64,000 nucleotides of DNA from Pseudomonas sp. A-1 (GCF_004801855.1 NZ_SSTC01000004.1:1-64000), one strand, 5' to 3'. Shown: positions 19,438 to 28,001, counted from the stretch's first letter. Numbers and translations are program-made. The notes: generated by a model from the letters alone, not told the origin.

Positions 19438-20490
19438 TCAGCCGCGCTGCGGCACGCCCTTCTGCCCCGGCTTGCGGTTCGGCGCCATGCCGTTGGCCAG
19501 CAGGGTTTCCTCGACGGTCTCGTACTGCACGCCGATGCGGTAGATATCGCGCGCTTCCTTGCCGTTGGCCACTTCGCGGCCCAGCTCGTGGGCGACGCGC
19601 ACGCACTGCTGGATCTGCTCGACCGAGGTCATGCGCTGACCGTGCTGGCCGACGATGGTGTCCTCGATGCCGCAGCGCGGGTGCAGGCCCATGGACATGG
19701 CCATCATGTTGAACGGCAGCACGTTCTTCAGCAGCGACTCGGCGGTCAGGGTGCAGCCGTCCGGCGCGCGGTGGATGAAGTTGAAGAAGTTGAACGGGTT
19801 GGGGCCGTCGAAACCGCCGCCGATGCCGATCCAGGTCAGGTTCAGCGGGCCCTTGTAGACGCCCTTGCGCACCAGGCGCTCGAGGGTTTCCAGGGCGTGC
19901 ATGCCGGTCAGCTGGAAGTGCGGCTGGATGCCGTTGGCGCACAGGCGCTTCAAGTGCTCCTCGACCCAGGCCGGGCCGGCCGGCACGGTCATCTCGCTGT
20001 AGGCGGCCTGGAACGCCGGATTGGCCAGGGAGGTGCCTTCCAGGTATTCCGGATAGAGCAGCTCCATGATGTTCATCTGGGTGGTGTTGATCGCCACGGT
20101 GACCTGATCCGGCTTCGGGGTCAGCTCGGCCAGCATGTGGCGGGTGTCGTCGGAGAGCCACTTGGCCGCCTCGCCCTCGCCTTCCGGAGCGAAGGAGATC
20201 GAGCCGCCGACCTGGATGATCATCTCCGGCACGGCCTCGCGCACGCCCTTGATCAGCTCGTTGAACTTGGACAGGCGCTTGGAGCCGGTGCCGTCCAGCT
20301 CGCGCACGTGCAGGTGCAGCACGGTGGCGCCGGCCTCGTAGCAGTCGACGGCCTTCTGCACCTGCTCGTCCATGGTCACCGGGATGTCTTCCGGGAAGTC
20401 TTCGGGCATCCATTCCGGGCCGTAGGGGGCGACGGTGATGACCACCTTCTCCATGTTTTCGGGGTGCAGGGAATCGTCGAAGAATTGCAT
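19438..20490 (-). CDS. Beta-keto acid cleavage enzyme (BKACE, DUF849) paralogue 1
   Basis: A 350-residue TIM-barrel enzyme. The Zn-binding HLHVRELDG (H-x-H) and GGSISFAPEG, WIGIGGGFDGPN and RCGIEDT segments define BKACE. Family reaction: a beta-keto acid plus acetyl-CoA gives acetoacetate plus a CoA thioester, as in lysine fermentation (Kce) and 3-dehydrocarnitine cleavage. It is longer than the roughly 275-310 residues common for the family because of a C-terminal extension. ATG 20490 has GAGGATC upstream and an AATAACAA motif (complement of 20507-20514). It closes the QOR-TauD1-BKACE1 unit. A close paralogue lies at 22657-23712. Confidence 0.9.
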   Translation of the reverse strand: MQFFDDSLHPENMEKVVITVAPYGPEWMPEDFPEDIPVTMDEQVQKAVDCYEAGATVLHLHVRELDGTGSKRLSKFNELIKGVREAVPEMIIQVGGSISFAPEGEGEAAKWLSDDTRHMLAELTPKPDQVTVAINTTQMNIMELLYPEYLEGTSLANPAFQAAYSEMTVPAGPAWVEEHLKRLCANGIQPHFQLTGMHALETLERLVRKGVYKGPLNLTWIGIGGGFDGPNPFNFFNFIHRAPDGCTLTAESLLKNVLPFNMMAMSMGLHPRCGIEDTIVGQHGQRMTSVEQIQQCVRVAHELGREVANGKEARDIYRIGVQYETVEETLLANGMAPNRKPGQKGVPQRG

Positions 20491-20571
20491 GTTGTGATCC
20501 TCGGTCTTGTTATTTGGCCACCCCGTTCGGGCCGGGGCGGCGATGGCATGCACGCAGGGGTGACGTGTGGT

Positions 20572-21420
20572 TCAGAACGGCTTGTCGCCGATGATTCCGG
20601 CGCGTTCCATCTTGCGATGGCACGGCGGGTAGTCCATGACGGCGTAGTGCTGGGTGCTGCGGTTGTCCCAGATGGCGATGCTGTTGGGCTTCCAGCGCCA
20701 GCGCACCTGGTACTCCGGGATGTAGGCCTGGCTGATCAGGTAGCGCAGCAGGTCGCTGCCGCCCATGTTGTAGTCCTGACCGACGCGCACGTGGTCCGGA
20801 GTGTGGTAGTTGCTGAAGTGGGTGGTGAAGGCGTTGACGAACAGCACCTTCTCGCCGGTCTCCGGATGGATGCGCACCACCGGGTGCTCGGCGTCCGGGT
20901 ACTGGGCCTTGAGCGCCAGGCGCTTCTCGATCGGCATGGCCGCGCCGAAGCTGGCCTCGATGCTGTGGCGGGCGCGCAGGCCCTCGATCTTCACCTTCAC
21001 CTCGTCGGGCAGGCGCTCGTAGGCCAGCACCATGTTGGCCCACATGGTGTCGCCGCCCACCGGCGGGCACTCCACGCAGCGCAGCACGCAGCCCAGCGGC
21101 GGCGCCTCGCGCCAGGTGGCGTCGGTGTGCCAGGCGTTCTCGTAGCGGTCCATCGGCTGGTCGGGGCGCTTGTAGATCTGCACCAGGCCCGGATGCTCCG
21201 GGTCGCTGCCGGCCACCGGGTGGTCCTCCAGCTCGCCGAAGCGGCGGGCGAAGGCCACGTGCTCGGCGCGGCTGATGTCCTGGTCGCGCAGGAACAGCAC
21301 GCGGTGCCTGAGCAGCTGGGCGCGGATCTCGGCGAACAGGCCGTCATCGTGGATGGCGTCGGCCAGCCTGACGCCGACCAGCTCGGCGCCGATGGCGCAG
21401 GTCAGTTGTTCGACTTGCAT
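20572..21420 (-). CDS. TauD/TfdA-family Fe(II)/2-oxoglutarate dioxygenase, paralogue 1
   Basis: A 282-residue enzyme, the length of E. coli TauD. Metal ligands are H98 and D100 (AWHTDATW) and H258 (STQHYAVMDY). The 2-oxoglutarate arginine lies 11 residues later (CHRK) and a second arginine at +15 (MERAGI). EDHP (H67) aligns with the TauD histidine that I recall binding the sulfonate. It hydroxylates a C-H bond; in TauD-like enzymes this can expel sulfite, giving an aldehyde. It sits 11 bp downstream of the quinone oxidoreductase gene. The substrate is unknown. Confidence 0.9.
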   Translation of the reverse strand: MQVEQLTCAIGAELVGVRLADAIHDDGLFAEIRAQLLRHRVLFLRDQDISRAEHVAFARRFGELEDHPVAGSDPEHPGLVQIYKRPDQPMDRYENAWHTDATWREAPPLGCVLRCVECPPVGGDTMWANMVLAYERLPDEVKVKIEGLRARHSIEASFGAAMPIEKRLALKAQYPDAEHPVVRIHPETGEKVLFVNAFTTHFSNYHTPDHVRVGQDYNMGGSDLLRYLISQAYIPEYQVRWRWKPNSIAIWDNRSTQHYAVMDYPPCHRKMERAGIIGDKPF

Positions 21421-21431
21421 GGCGGGCCTCC

Positions 21432-22412
21432 TCAGATGACGAAGATCGACGAGCCGGTGGTCTTGCGCGACTCCAGGTCGCGGTGGGCTTCCACGGCGTC
21501 CTGCAGGGCGTAGTGCTGGTTGATCTCGATCCTGATGCGGCCGCTGCCGACATGATCGAACAGCTCGCCGGCCAGGTCGGCCTTCTCGGCCGGGTCGGCG
21601 ATGTAGTCGGCCAGCGCCGGACGGGTCAGGTACAGCGAGCCCTTCATCGCCAGCATGACCGGGTCGAAGGCCGGGATCGGGCCGGAGGCGGTGCCGACGC
21701 AGACCAGCAGGCCGCGGCGCTTGAGCGAGTCCAGCGAGGCCATGAAGGTGTTCTTGCCGACGCTGTCGAACACCACGTTGACGCCGACGCCATCGGTCAG
21801 CTCGCGGACGCGCTTGGCGACGTCCTCAACGCTGTAGTTGATGGTGTGGTCGCAGCCGTGGGCGCGTGCGACTTCCGCCTTGGCCTCGGTGGACACGGTG
21901 CCGATCACGGTGAGGCCGAGCAGCTTGGCCCACTGCGCGACGATCAGGCCGACACCGCCGGCGGCGGCGTGCAGCAGGACGGTGTCGCCGGCCTTGAAGT
22001 CGTAGATGCGGCGCATCAGGTAGGCCGAGGTCAGGCCGCGCATGGTCATCGCCGCGGCGGTCTCGAAGGCGATGGTTTCCGGCAGCTTGATCAGCGGCGC
22101 GGCCGGGATCAGGCGCTCGGTCGAGTAGGCGCCGAGGGTGTTGAGAAAGCCGGTGTAGGTGACGCGATCGCCGACCGCCACGTTGGTGACGCCCTCGCCC
22201 ACCGCTTCCACCACGCCGGAGGCTTCCACGCCCATGCCGTTGGGCAGCGGGATCGGGTAGGTGCCGTTGCGGAAGTAGGTGTCGGCGTAGTTCAGGCCGA
22301 CCGCCACGTGGCGCAGGCGGACCTGTCCCGGTCCGGGCTCGCCGACCTCGACGTCCTCGTAGCGCAGGACCTCGGGACCCCCGGTTTCATAGAAGCGTAC
22401 GGCTTTGGCCAT
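21432..22412 (-). CDS. Zinc-independent quinone oxidoreductase (MDR family, QorA-like)
   Basis: A 326-residue medium-chain reductase. It has an N-terminal GroES-like domain (VRFYETGGPEVLRYEDVE) and a nucleotide-binding fold with VLLHAAAGGVGLIVAQWAKLLG. No structural-zinc cysteine cluster is present. It follows QorA (NADPH:quinone reductase) closely, although MDR enzymes of this kind also reduce enones. ATG 22412 is chosen because the conserved MAKAVRFYETGGPEV begins there. It is the first gene of the AraC-type operator-driven QOR-TauD1-BKACE1 unit. Confidence 0.88.
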   Translation of the reverse strand: MAKAVRFYETGGPEVLRYEDVEVGEPGPGQVRLRHVAVGLNYADTYFRNGTYPIPLPNGMGVEASGVVEAVGEGVTNVAVGDRVTYTGFLNTLGAYSTERLIPAAPLIKLPETIAFETAAAMTMRGLTSAYLMRRIYDFKAGDTVLLHAAAGGVGLIVAQWAKLLGLTVIGTVSTEAKAEVARAHGCDHTINYSVEDVAKRVRELTDGVGVNVVFDSVGKNTFMASLDSLKRRGLLVCVGTASGPIPAFDPVMLAMKGSLYLTRPALADYIADPAEKADLAGELFDHVGSGRIRIEINQHYALQDAVEAHRDLESRKTTGSSIFVI

Positions 22413-22462
22413 GTTTTTCTCCCAATGCATTCCTGTTGAGCAATACCGCTCGTGTAGTAGGG

Positions 22463-22526
22463 AATTTAGGGAGTTGCCCCTTCCTGCGCTTCTCATCGGG
22501 CGACAGCGGTTTTTCATTTCATGACA
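22463..22526 (-). promoter_or_regulatory. Paired AraC-family operator and promoter of QOR-TauD1-BKACE1
   Basis: Repeats tctcatcgggcgaca (22491-22505) and tttcatttcatgaca (22512-22526) start 21 bp apart. A -10-like TAAATT (minus strand, 22463-22468) lies in the stretch ggaatttaggga. That stretch is repeated at the TauD2 promoter at the same distance from the operator. Confidence 0.7.
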
Positions 22527-22563
22527 ACCGCTGGGGATTCCTGCCTCTCCGTGCGCCGCACGC

Positions 22564-22624
22564 AAAAAAGCCGGCAGGCGCGGCAGGCCTGCATCTGCAT
22601 GCAGGTCCCGCCGGGCGTGCCGGC
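22564..22624 (-). terminator. Terminator after BKACE-2
   Basis: Outer arms GCCGGCA (22570-22576) and TGCCGGC (22618-22624) enclose further pairing. In the minus-strand direction they are followed by six Ts (22564-22569). It separates the TauD2-BKACE2 transcript from the QOR unit. Confidence 0.65.
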
Positions 22625-22656
22625 AAGGCTCAGCTCAGCGCTGGCCGCTCAAGGAA

Positions 22657-23712
22657 TCAGGCGTGCTGGGTGAAACCCACCTGACCCGGTTTGCGGTTGG
22701 GGGCGAAGCCGTTCCTGGCCAGGGTCTCGTCGGCGTCCTTGTAGAAGGTGCCGATCCTGTAGATCTCGCGCGCTTCCTGGCCATTGGCGACCTCGCGGCC
22801 GAACTCGCGGGAGAGGCGCACCAGCTGCTCGATCTGCTCGACGGTGGTCATCTTGGCGGTCTGCTTCTGGTTCCAGATGTTGTCCTCGATGCCGCAGCGC
22901 ACGTGCAGGCCCAGGGCGATGGCCATCATGTTCAGCGGCAGCACGTTGCGCATGCTGGTTTCCAGGGTCAGCACCGAGCCGTCCGGGCAGGCGCGCACGA
23001 AGTTGGCCAGGTCGTAGGGGTTGGGCGAGTCGAAACCGCCGCCGATGGCCACCCAGGTGAGGATCAGCGGCACGTTGCACACGCCGCGACGCATCATGCG
23101 CTCGACGGTGTTGAGCTGGGTGATGTTGGCCAGCTGGAAGTGGGTCTGGATGCCCTTGTCGCTCAGGCGGCGGATGTGCTCCTCGACCCAGGCCGGGCCG
23201 GCCGGGATGGTCATCTCCTGGTAGGCCTTGAGCATCACCGGATCGGCCAGCGAGGTGCCGCGGATGTCGGCGGCGGTCATCTGCTCGCAGACGTTCATCT
23301 GGTTGGTGTTGATGGCGATGGTCACCTGGTCCGGCGTCGGGGTCAGCTCGGCCAGCATGTGGCGGGTGTCGTCGGACAGCCACTTGGCGACGTCGCCGTC
23401 GTTCTCCGGGGCGAAGGAGATCGAGCCGCCGACCTGCAGGATCATCCCCGGGCAGGCTTCGCGGATGCCGGCCAGCAGTTCGTTGAACTTGGACAGGCGC
23501 TTGGAGCCCTTGCCGTCCTCCTCGCGGACGTGCACGTGCAGCACGGTGGCGCCGGCGTTGTAGCAGTCGACGGCCTTCTGGATCTGCGCCTCCATGCTCA
23601 CCGGGATGTCTTCCGGGAAGTCGGACGGCATCCATTCCGGGCCGTAGGGCGCGGCGGTGATGACCAGTTTCTGCATGTTCTCGACGAACAGGGAACCATC
23701 GATGAAGTTCAT
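22657..23712 (-). CDS. Beta-keto acid cleavage enzyme (BKACE, DUF849) paralogue 2
   Basis: A 351-residue BKACE enzyme with HVHVREEDG (Zn H-x-H), GGSISFAPEN, WVAIGGGFDSPN and RCGIEDN. It is clearly a paralogue of the 19438-20490 product: same length, same extended tail ending near PNRKPGQ. The active-site-lining region differs in places (INTNQMNVCEQM here, INTTQMNIMELL there), so the two may prefer different beta-keto acids. It follows the TauD2 gene with a 50-bp gap, and a terminator follows it. Confidence 0.9.
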   Translation of the reverse strand: MNFIDGSLFVENMQKLVITAAPYGPEWMPSDFPEDIPVSMEAQIQKAVDCYNAGATVLHVHVREEDGKGSKRLSKFNELLAGIREACPGMILQVGGSISFAPENDGDVAKWLSDDTRHMLAELTPTPDQVTIAINTNQMNVCEQMTAADIRGTSLADPVMLKAYQEMTIPAGPAWVEEHIRRLSDKGIQTHFQLANITQLNTVERMMRRGVCNVPLILTWVAIGGGFDSPNPYDLANFVRACPDGSVLTLETSMRNVLPLNMMAIALGLHVRCGIEDNIWNQKQTAKMTTVEQIEQLVRLSREFGREVANGQEAREIYRIGTFYKDADETLARNGFAPNRKPGQVGFTQHA

Positions 23713-23762
23713 GGCGTTTTCCTCGGATTGCTCGGTGTTGTGCTTGTTGTGCTGTTCGGATT

Positions 23763-24611
23763 TCAGAAGGGCTTGTCGCCGACGATGGCCGCGCGCTCCA
23801 TCTTGCGATGGCAGGCCGGGTAGTCCATGACCGCGTAATGCTGGGTGCTGCGGTTGTCCCAGATGGCGATGCTGTTGGGCTTCCAGCGCCAGCGCACCTG
23901 GTACTCGGGGATGTACGCCTGGCCGATCAGGTAGCGCAGCAGGTCGCTGGCGCCCATGCTGTAGTCTTGGCCGAAGCGCACGCGCTCCTTGGTGTGGAAG
24001 TTGGTGAAGTGGGTGGTGAAGGCGTTGACGAAGAGGATCTTCTCGCCGGTTTCCGGATGGGTGCGCACCACCGGGTGTTCGGCGTCCGGGTACTGGGCCT
24101 TCATCGCCAGGCGCTGCTCGAGCGGCATGGCGGCGGCGAAGGACGCTTCGAAGCTGTGGTTGGCGCGCAGGCCCTCGATCTGCTCCTTGATCGCCAGCGG
24201 CAGGCGCTCGTAGGCCAGCACCATGTTCGCCCACATGGTGTCGCCACCCACCGGCGGGCACTCCACGCAGCGCAGCACGCAGCCCAGCGCCGGGGTCTCG
24301 CGCCAGGTGCCGTCGGTGTGCCAGGCGTTCTCGTAGCGGTCGATCGGCTGGTCGGGGCGCTTGTATATCTGCACCAGGCCCGGCGCCTGCGGATGGGTCG
24401 GCGCCATCGGGTGGTCCTCCAGCGCGCCGAAGCGGCGGGCGAAGGCCACGTGATCCGGACGGGAAATGTCCTGATCGCGCAGGAACAGCACCTTGTTCTG
24501 CAGCAGCAGGCCCTTGATCTCGTTGAACAGGCCATCGTCATGGACGGCATCGGCGAGGTTCACGCCGAGCAGTTCGGCGCCAATACTGCAGGTGAGTGGT
24601 TCTACGCGCAT
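23763..24611 (-). CDS. TauD/TfdA-family Fe(II)/2-oxoglutarate dioxygenase, paralogue 2
   Basis: A 282-residue protein with H98, D100 and H258 as iron ligands, arginines at +11 and +15 from H258, and H67 in the EDHP motif as in paralogue 1. It is highly similar to paralogue 1 along its whole length, indicating duplication of a TauD-BKACE pair. The start has a strong AGAGGAG ribosome site, with AACAACAA (complement of 24613-24620) directly between it and the ATG. That is an ideal place for Hfq/Crc to block initiation. It is the first gene behind the paired AraC sites at 24722-24757. Substrate unknown; taurine itself is possible but the context suggests otherwise. Confidence 0.9.
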   Translation of the reverse strand: MRVEPLTCSIGAELLGVNLADAVHDDGLFNEIKGLLLQNKVLFLRDQDISRPDHVAFARRFGALEDHPMAPTHPQAPGLVQIYKRPDQPIDRYENAWHTDGTWRETPALGCVLRCVECPPVGGDTMWANMVLAYERLPLAIKEQIEGLRANHSFEASFAAAMPLEQRLAMKAQYPDAEHPVVRTHPETGEKILFVNAFTTHFTNFHTKERVRFGQDYSMGASDLLRYLIGQAYIPEYQVRWRWKPNSIAIWDNRSTQHYAVMDYPACHRKMERAAIVGDKPF

Positions 24612-24693
24612 CTTGTTGTTCTCCTCTTGGGCGAAGGTCTTCGGCCGGGCGAGGCGCCGGATGGCGGGGCTCGCCGGGCAGGCCGTGAGGAGG

Positions 24694-24757
24694 AATTTAG
24701 GGAGGCACCAGGCTGCCGGCCTTTCATTTGGCGACAGTGGCTTTTCATTTCATGACC
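24694..24757 (-). promoter_or_regulatory. Paired AraC-family operator and promoter of TauD2-BKACE2
   Basis: Repeats tttcatttggcgaca (24722-24736) and tttcatttcatgacc (24743-24757) start 21 bp apart. The -10-like TAAATT (minus strand, 24694-24699) is at the same spacing as at the QOR promoter. The rest of the 24612-24955 gap toward the recombinase shows no other clear feature. Confidence 0.72.
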
Positions 24758-24955
24758 AGATCCCCGCCGCCACCGGCGAGCTGCAGCGACCTTTGATCTG
24801 GGTCAGTTTTATCCGGCCGGGCTGGACGCCCGCAGGAGGCGCCGCAATGGGCCGGGCAGACCGAGCTGCAGGGCGCTCCGTTTCCGTCGCTGCCCTGGGA
24901 TAAGATGGCCGCCATTCATCAGGTTCGAGAGCGCACCGGCAGCGGCGCAGGGTCA

Positions 24956-25939
24956 ATGGCAATGAACGAGGTCGAGCGCTACATCGAGGCCGGCACGCGG
25001 GAGAACACCCGGCGCAGCTACCGGTCGGCCGTCGAGCACTTCGAGGTGACCTGGGGCGGCTTCCTGCCGGCCAGCAGCGAGAGCATCCTCCGCTACCTCG
25101 CCGCCTACGCCGACCAACTGGCCTTCAGCACCCTCAAGCAGCGCCTCGCGGCGCTGGCGCAGTGGCACAACAGCCAGGGCTTTCCCGATCCGACCAAGGC
25201 GCCGGCGGTGCGCCAGGTGCTGCGCGGCATCCGCGCCCTGCACCCGCAGCAGGCCAGGCAGGCGGCGCCGCTGCAGGTGCTGCACCTGCAGCAGGCGGTG
25301 GACTGGCTGGAGCGCGAGGCGGCGCAGGCGGCCGAGTGCGACGACCTCGCCAGCCTGCGGCGCTGCCGGCGCGATGCGGCGCTGCTGCTGGTCGGCTTCT
25401 GGCGCGGCTTTCGCAGCGACGAGCTGTGCCGCCTGCGCGTCGAGGACATCCGCGCCGAGGCCGGCGTGGGGATGACCCTGTACCTGCCGCACAGCAAGGG
25501 CGACCGCGACCACCACGGCACCACCTACCAGGCGCCGGCGTTGCGGCGGCTGTGCCCGGTGGCCGCCTACCTGAACTGGATCGAGGTGGCCGGCATCGCC
25601 CACGGCCCGGTGTTCCGCCGCATCGACCGCTGGGGCCACCTGGGCGAGGATGGCCTGCACGCCAGCAGCCTGATCGCCCTGCTGCGCCGCATCCTCGAGC
25701 GCGCCGGCGTGCCGGCCGAGGCCTACACCAGCCACTCGCTGCGCCGCGGCTTCGCCACCTGGGCCACCCGCAACGGCTGGGACCTCAAGGCGCTGATGAG
25801 CTACGTGGGCTGGCGCGACGTGAAGTCGGCGATGCGCTACATCGACCCGGCCATCTCCTTCGGCGGCCTGGCGCTGCGGCCGGCCGAAGCCGACGGCTCG
25901 CGGCAGCGGCTGCCGCCGCCCTACGGCGACGGGAACTGA
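24956..25939 (+). CDS. Tyrosine recombinase/phage-integrase-family protein
   Basis: A 327-residue protein (start ATG 24956; 24905 and 24962 are alternatives). An N-terminal SAM-like DNA-binding domain (about 1-100) precedes a catalytic domain with R153 (GFWRGFRSDELCRL), H260 and R263 (TSHSLRRGFA), W286 (YVGWRDVK) and the nucleophile Y295 (AMRYIDP). All key residues are present, so it should be active. No excisionase, attachment repeat or phage gene is visible around it. It lies at the border between the catabolic locus and the light module. It may be a relic of the arrival of one of them or a resident XerC-like enzyme. Confidence 0.88.
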   Translation: MAMNEVERYIEAGTRENTRRSYRSAVEHFEVTWGGFLPASSESILRYLAAYADQLAFSTLKQRLAALAQWHNSQGFPDPTKAPAVRQVLRGIRALHPQQARQAAPLQVLHLQQAVDWLEREAAQAAECDDLASLRRCRRDAALLLVGFWRGFRSDELCRLRVEDIRAEAGVGMTLYLPHSKGDRDHHGTTYQAPALRRLCPVAAYLNWIEVAGIAHGPVFRRIDRWGHLGEDGLHASSLIALLRRILERAGVPAEAYTSHSLRRGFATWATRNGWDLKALMSYVGWRDVKSAMRYIDPAISFGGLALRPAEADGSRQRLPPPYGDGN

Positions 25940-25950
25940 GGAAGACGACC

Positions 25951-26901
25951 TCAGGTATCGAGGTGGCCGGCGAGGAACTGCGACAGACGGCGCTGCATGA
26001 GACGACCGGAGTTGCCCAGGCAGGCGATGGCGCTGCCGGCCAGGCTGCCTTCGCCGAGCACCGCGGCCTCGCCAGCCAGGGCCAGCGGGCAGTCCAGGAT
26101 CAGCACCAGCCGGGCCAGCTGGCGCAGTAGCGCGGCGCTGGGCGCCAGGGTGGAATACAGCACCAGCGCCTGTGGCCGGACTTCCTGGCAGACCAGCGAC
26201 AACTCATCCAGGGGCTGGCCCGGCGGCAGCACCCGCACCGGATTGCTGTCGCCACCGAGCAGCAGCGCGGTGACCAGCAGCTCCAGCTCGCGACACTGTC
26301 CGGGAATCGCTGCGACCAGCACGCAGTCTCGCCCCGCCGCCGCTCGCGAGAACTGCAGGCGCTGCAGCACGCGGGCGCGCAGGAAGGCATCGAGGAACAG
26401 CCACTGGCTGGTCTGGCCGAAGCCGTCCTGCTGCTGCAGCTCCAGCCACAGCGGCATGAGCACGTCCTGGAACACCGACGCCAGCGGATAGGTGGAGAAC
26501 ACCTGGCCGTAGAGCTGCTCCAGACGCACCTCGTCGAAATGGCGCACCGCCTCGCGCAGCCGGTCCTGCCATTCGCCCCACTCGCCGGTGGACGAGCCCT
26601 GTTCGACCGGGGCCTCGGCCTTGTCCCCGCTGTTGCGCGCCAGAAGGCTGCCGACCTTGCTCACCGCCACGCCGCGCTCGGTCCAGGCGATGATGCTGCG
26701 GATCGACTCGATGTCGCTCTGCGAGTACAGGCGATGGCCACCCTCGGTGCGCACCGGCTGGATCAGCCCGTAGCGACGCTCCCAGGCGCGCAGGGTGACC
26801 GGGTTGACGCCGGTGAGGCGGACCACTTCACGGATCGGAAACAGCTCCTCCCCCAAGGGCAGGCCGCTGGCGGGGGACGGGGCTGCAGTGAGTTCGGTCA
26901 T
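25951..26901 (-). CDS. MerR-family regulator, class II LitR/PplR-like (1)
   Basis: A 316-residue protein. The MerR winged helix is at about residues 24-95 (FPIREVVRLTGVNPVTLRAWERRYGLIQP). The C-terminal region of about 200 residues resembles the B12-binding fold of CarH/LitR, but I cannot see a DxHxxG cobalamin motif. That is the class II LitR type reported in Pseudomonas putida (PplR), which senses light through a partner short LOV protein. The short LOV gene is divergent, 179 bp away, which strongly supports this reading. ATG 26901 begins the conserved protein; the longer reading is spurious. Confidence 0.82.
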   Translation of the reverse strand: MTELTAAPSPASGLPLGEELFPIREVVRLTGVNPVTLRAWERRYGLIQPVRTEGGHRLYSQSDIESIRSIIAWTERGVAVSKVGSLLARNSGDKAEAPVEQGSSTGEWGEWQDRLREAVRHFDEVRLEQLYGQVFSTYPLASVFQDVLMPLWLELQQQDGFGQTSQWLFLDAFLRARVLQRLQFSRAAAGRDCVLVAAIPGQCRELELLVTALLLGGDSNPVRVLPPGQPLDELSLVCQEVRPQALVLYSTLAPSAALLRQLARLVLILDCPLALAGEAAVLGEGSLAGSAIACLGNSGRLMQRRLSQFLAGHLDT

Positions 26902-27080
26902 GGCGAATGGCTCGAGGGACTTGATGAACCGCCATTGTATCGCAGAGCTCGCCCTCGCAAGGCAGGTGCATGGCACCGATTCGCCGTCTTCTGGCGTTTC
27001 CGGCCACGAAAAACGCGCGGCCTGCATGCAGGATGGCGCAGTTGCTTTAAAATGCGCGGAAACCACCCGGGACCTGCAAG

Positions 27081-27533
27081 ATGATCAATGCCAAGCTGCT
27101 GCAACTGGTGATCGAAGCCTCCAACGACGGAATCGTGGTCGCGGAACAGGAAGGCGACGACAACATCCTGATCTACGCCAACCCGGCCTTCGAGCGCCTG
27201 ACTGGCTACTCCGTCGACGATATCCTCTATCAGGACTGCCGTTTCCTCCAGGATGGCGACCGCGACCAGCCGGGCCTCGCGGCGATCCGCGAGGCGGTCA
27301 AGCACAACCGCCCCTGCCGGCAGATCATCCGCAACTACCGCAAGGACGGCAGCGTGTTCTGGAACGAGCTGTCGATCACCCCGGTATTCAACGAGGCCGA
27401 CCAGCTCACCTACTTCATCGGCATCCAGAAGGACGTCAGCTCCGAGGTCGAGGCGCAGCAGCGCGTGCGCGAGCTGGAAGCCGAGGTTGCCGAACTGAAG
27501 AACCAGCTCGCGGCACTGCAAGCCAAAGGCTGA
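27081..27533 (+). CDS. Short LOV blue-light photoreceptor
   Basis: A 150-residue single PAS/LOV domain protein with a C-terminal coiled-coil helix (about 117-148). The photoactive cysteine is C53 in QDCRFLQ; NYRKDGSVFWNELSITPV and YFIGIQKDVS complete the flavin site. Sequence and length closely follow the P. putida short LOV proteins (PpSB1/PpSB2-LOV). In these, blue light makes a cysteinyl-FMN adduct and dark recovery can be very slow. With no output domain it must act through protein contacts, probably with the neighbouring MerR regulators. The promoter probably includes TTTAAAAT near 27045. Confidence 0.93.
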   Translation: MINAKLLQLVIEASNDGIVVAEQEGDDNILIYANPAFERLTGYSVDDILYQDCRFLQDGDRDQPGLAAIREAVKHNRPCRQIIRNYRKDGSVFWNELSITPVFNEADQLTYFIGIQKDVSSEVEAQQRVRELEAEVAELKNQLAALQAKG

Positions 27534-27663
27534 CAACCGCTCCCGCCCGAACGGCGTTGCCGTCGTCCGCCGGCAACGCCTTCCCCCTGTTCCGGCCCGC
27601 CCGCCTGCGGCGCCGGCGCACGGCGTGCGCCAGTGCCCGCACGGATCTCAGCGGCCTGCGACC

Positions 27664-27723
27664 TGTACACCCCGCCTTGTACGACTCGCCGCATTGTACA
27701 GATTTGCCCGTCCGGCGTAGCCT
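27664..27723 (+). promoter_or_regulatory. Triple TGTAC repeat and promoter of the TIGR02450 gene
   Basis: TGTAC starts at 27664, 27678 and 27695. The last lies in TTGTAC (27694-27699), usable as a -35, with TAGCCT (27718-27723) 18 bp on as a -10. Long spacers and operator-in-promoter placement suit a MerR activator. Similar repeats occur at 28024-28112 and 36074-36113. Confidence 0.55.
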
Positions 27724-27749
27724 TGTGGGGTAACCACGCGAGGTCCGTG

Positions 27750-28001
27750 ATGAGCCAGATCGAACCGCCAACCCCGAAGAATCCGCCCAACCGCTTCAAT
27801 CCGCGCAAGCTGCGGCTCTCCAAGTGGACCGCTCGCCAGCCGTGCAACCGGGAAAAGCACTTCCTGGTCGTCGAACTGCTCGAGGACGAAGCGGGCAACC
27901 TGCTCGAAATCGAGCTGCAGGCGGTGTACAGCGGCCGCAGCCAGTGGCTCGACTGGCGCGAACTGCGCGACAGCGCACGCTGGCGGATCGGCTGGCACTG
28001 A
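27750..28001 (+). CDS. Small Trp-rich TIGR02450-family protein
   Basis: An 83-residue protein (ATG 27750). It has the family pattern NPRKLRLSKWTARQPCNREKHF, then LLEIELQAVYSGRSQWLDWRELRDSARWRIGWH. The function of the family is unknown. It sits between the short LOV gene and the second MerR regulator, behind a promoter with three TGTAC repeats, so it is probably light-induced (inference). In other gammaproteobacteria such small proteins are also found near photolyase or light-response genes. Confidence 0.78.
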   Translation: MSQIEPPTPKNPPNRFNPRKLRLSKWTARQPCNREKHFLVVELLEDEAGNLLEIELQAVYSGRSQWLDWRELRDSARWRIGWH

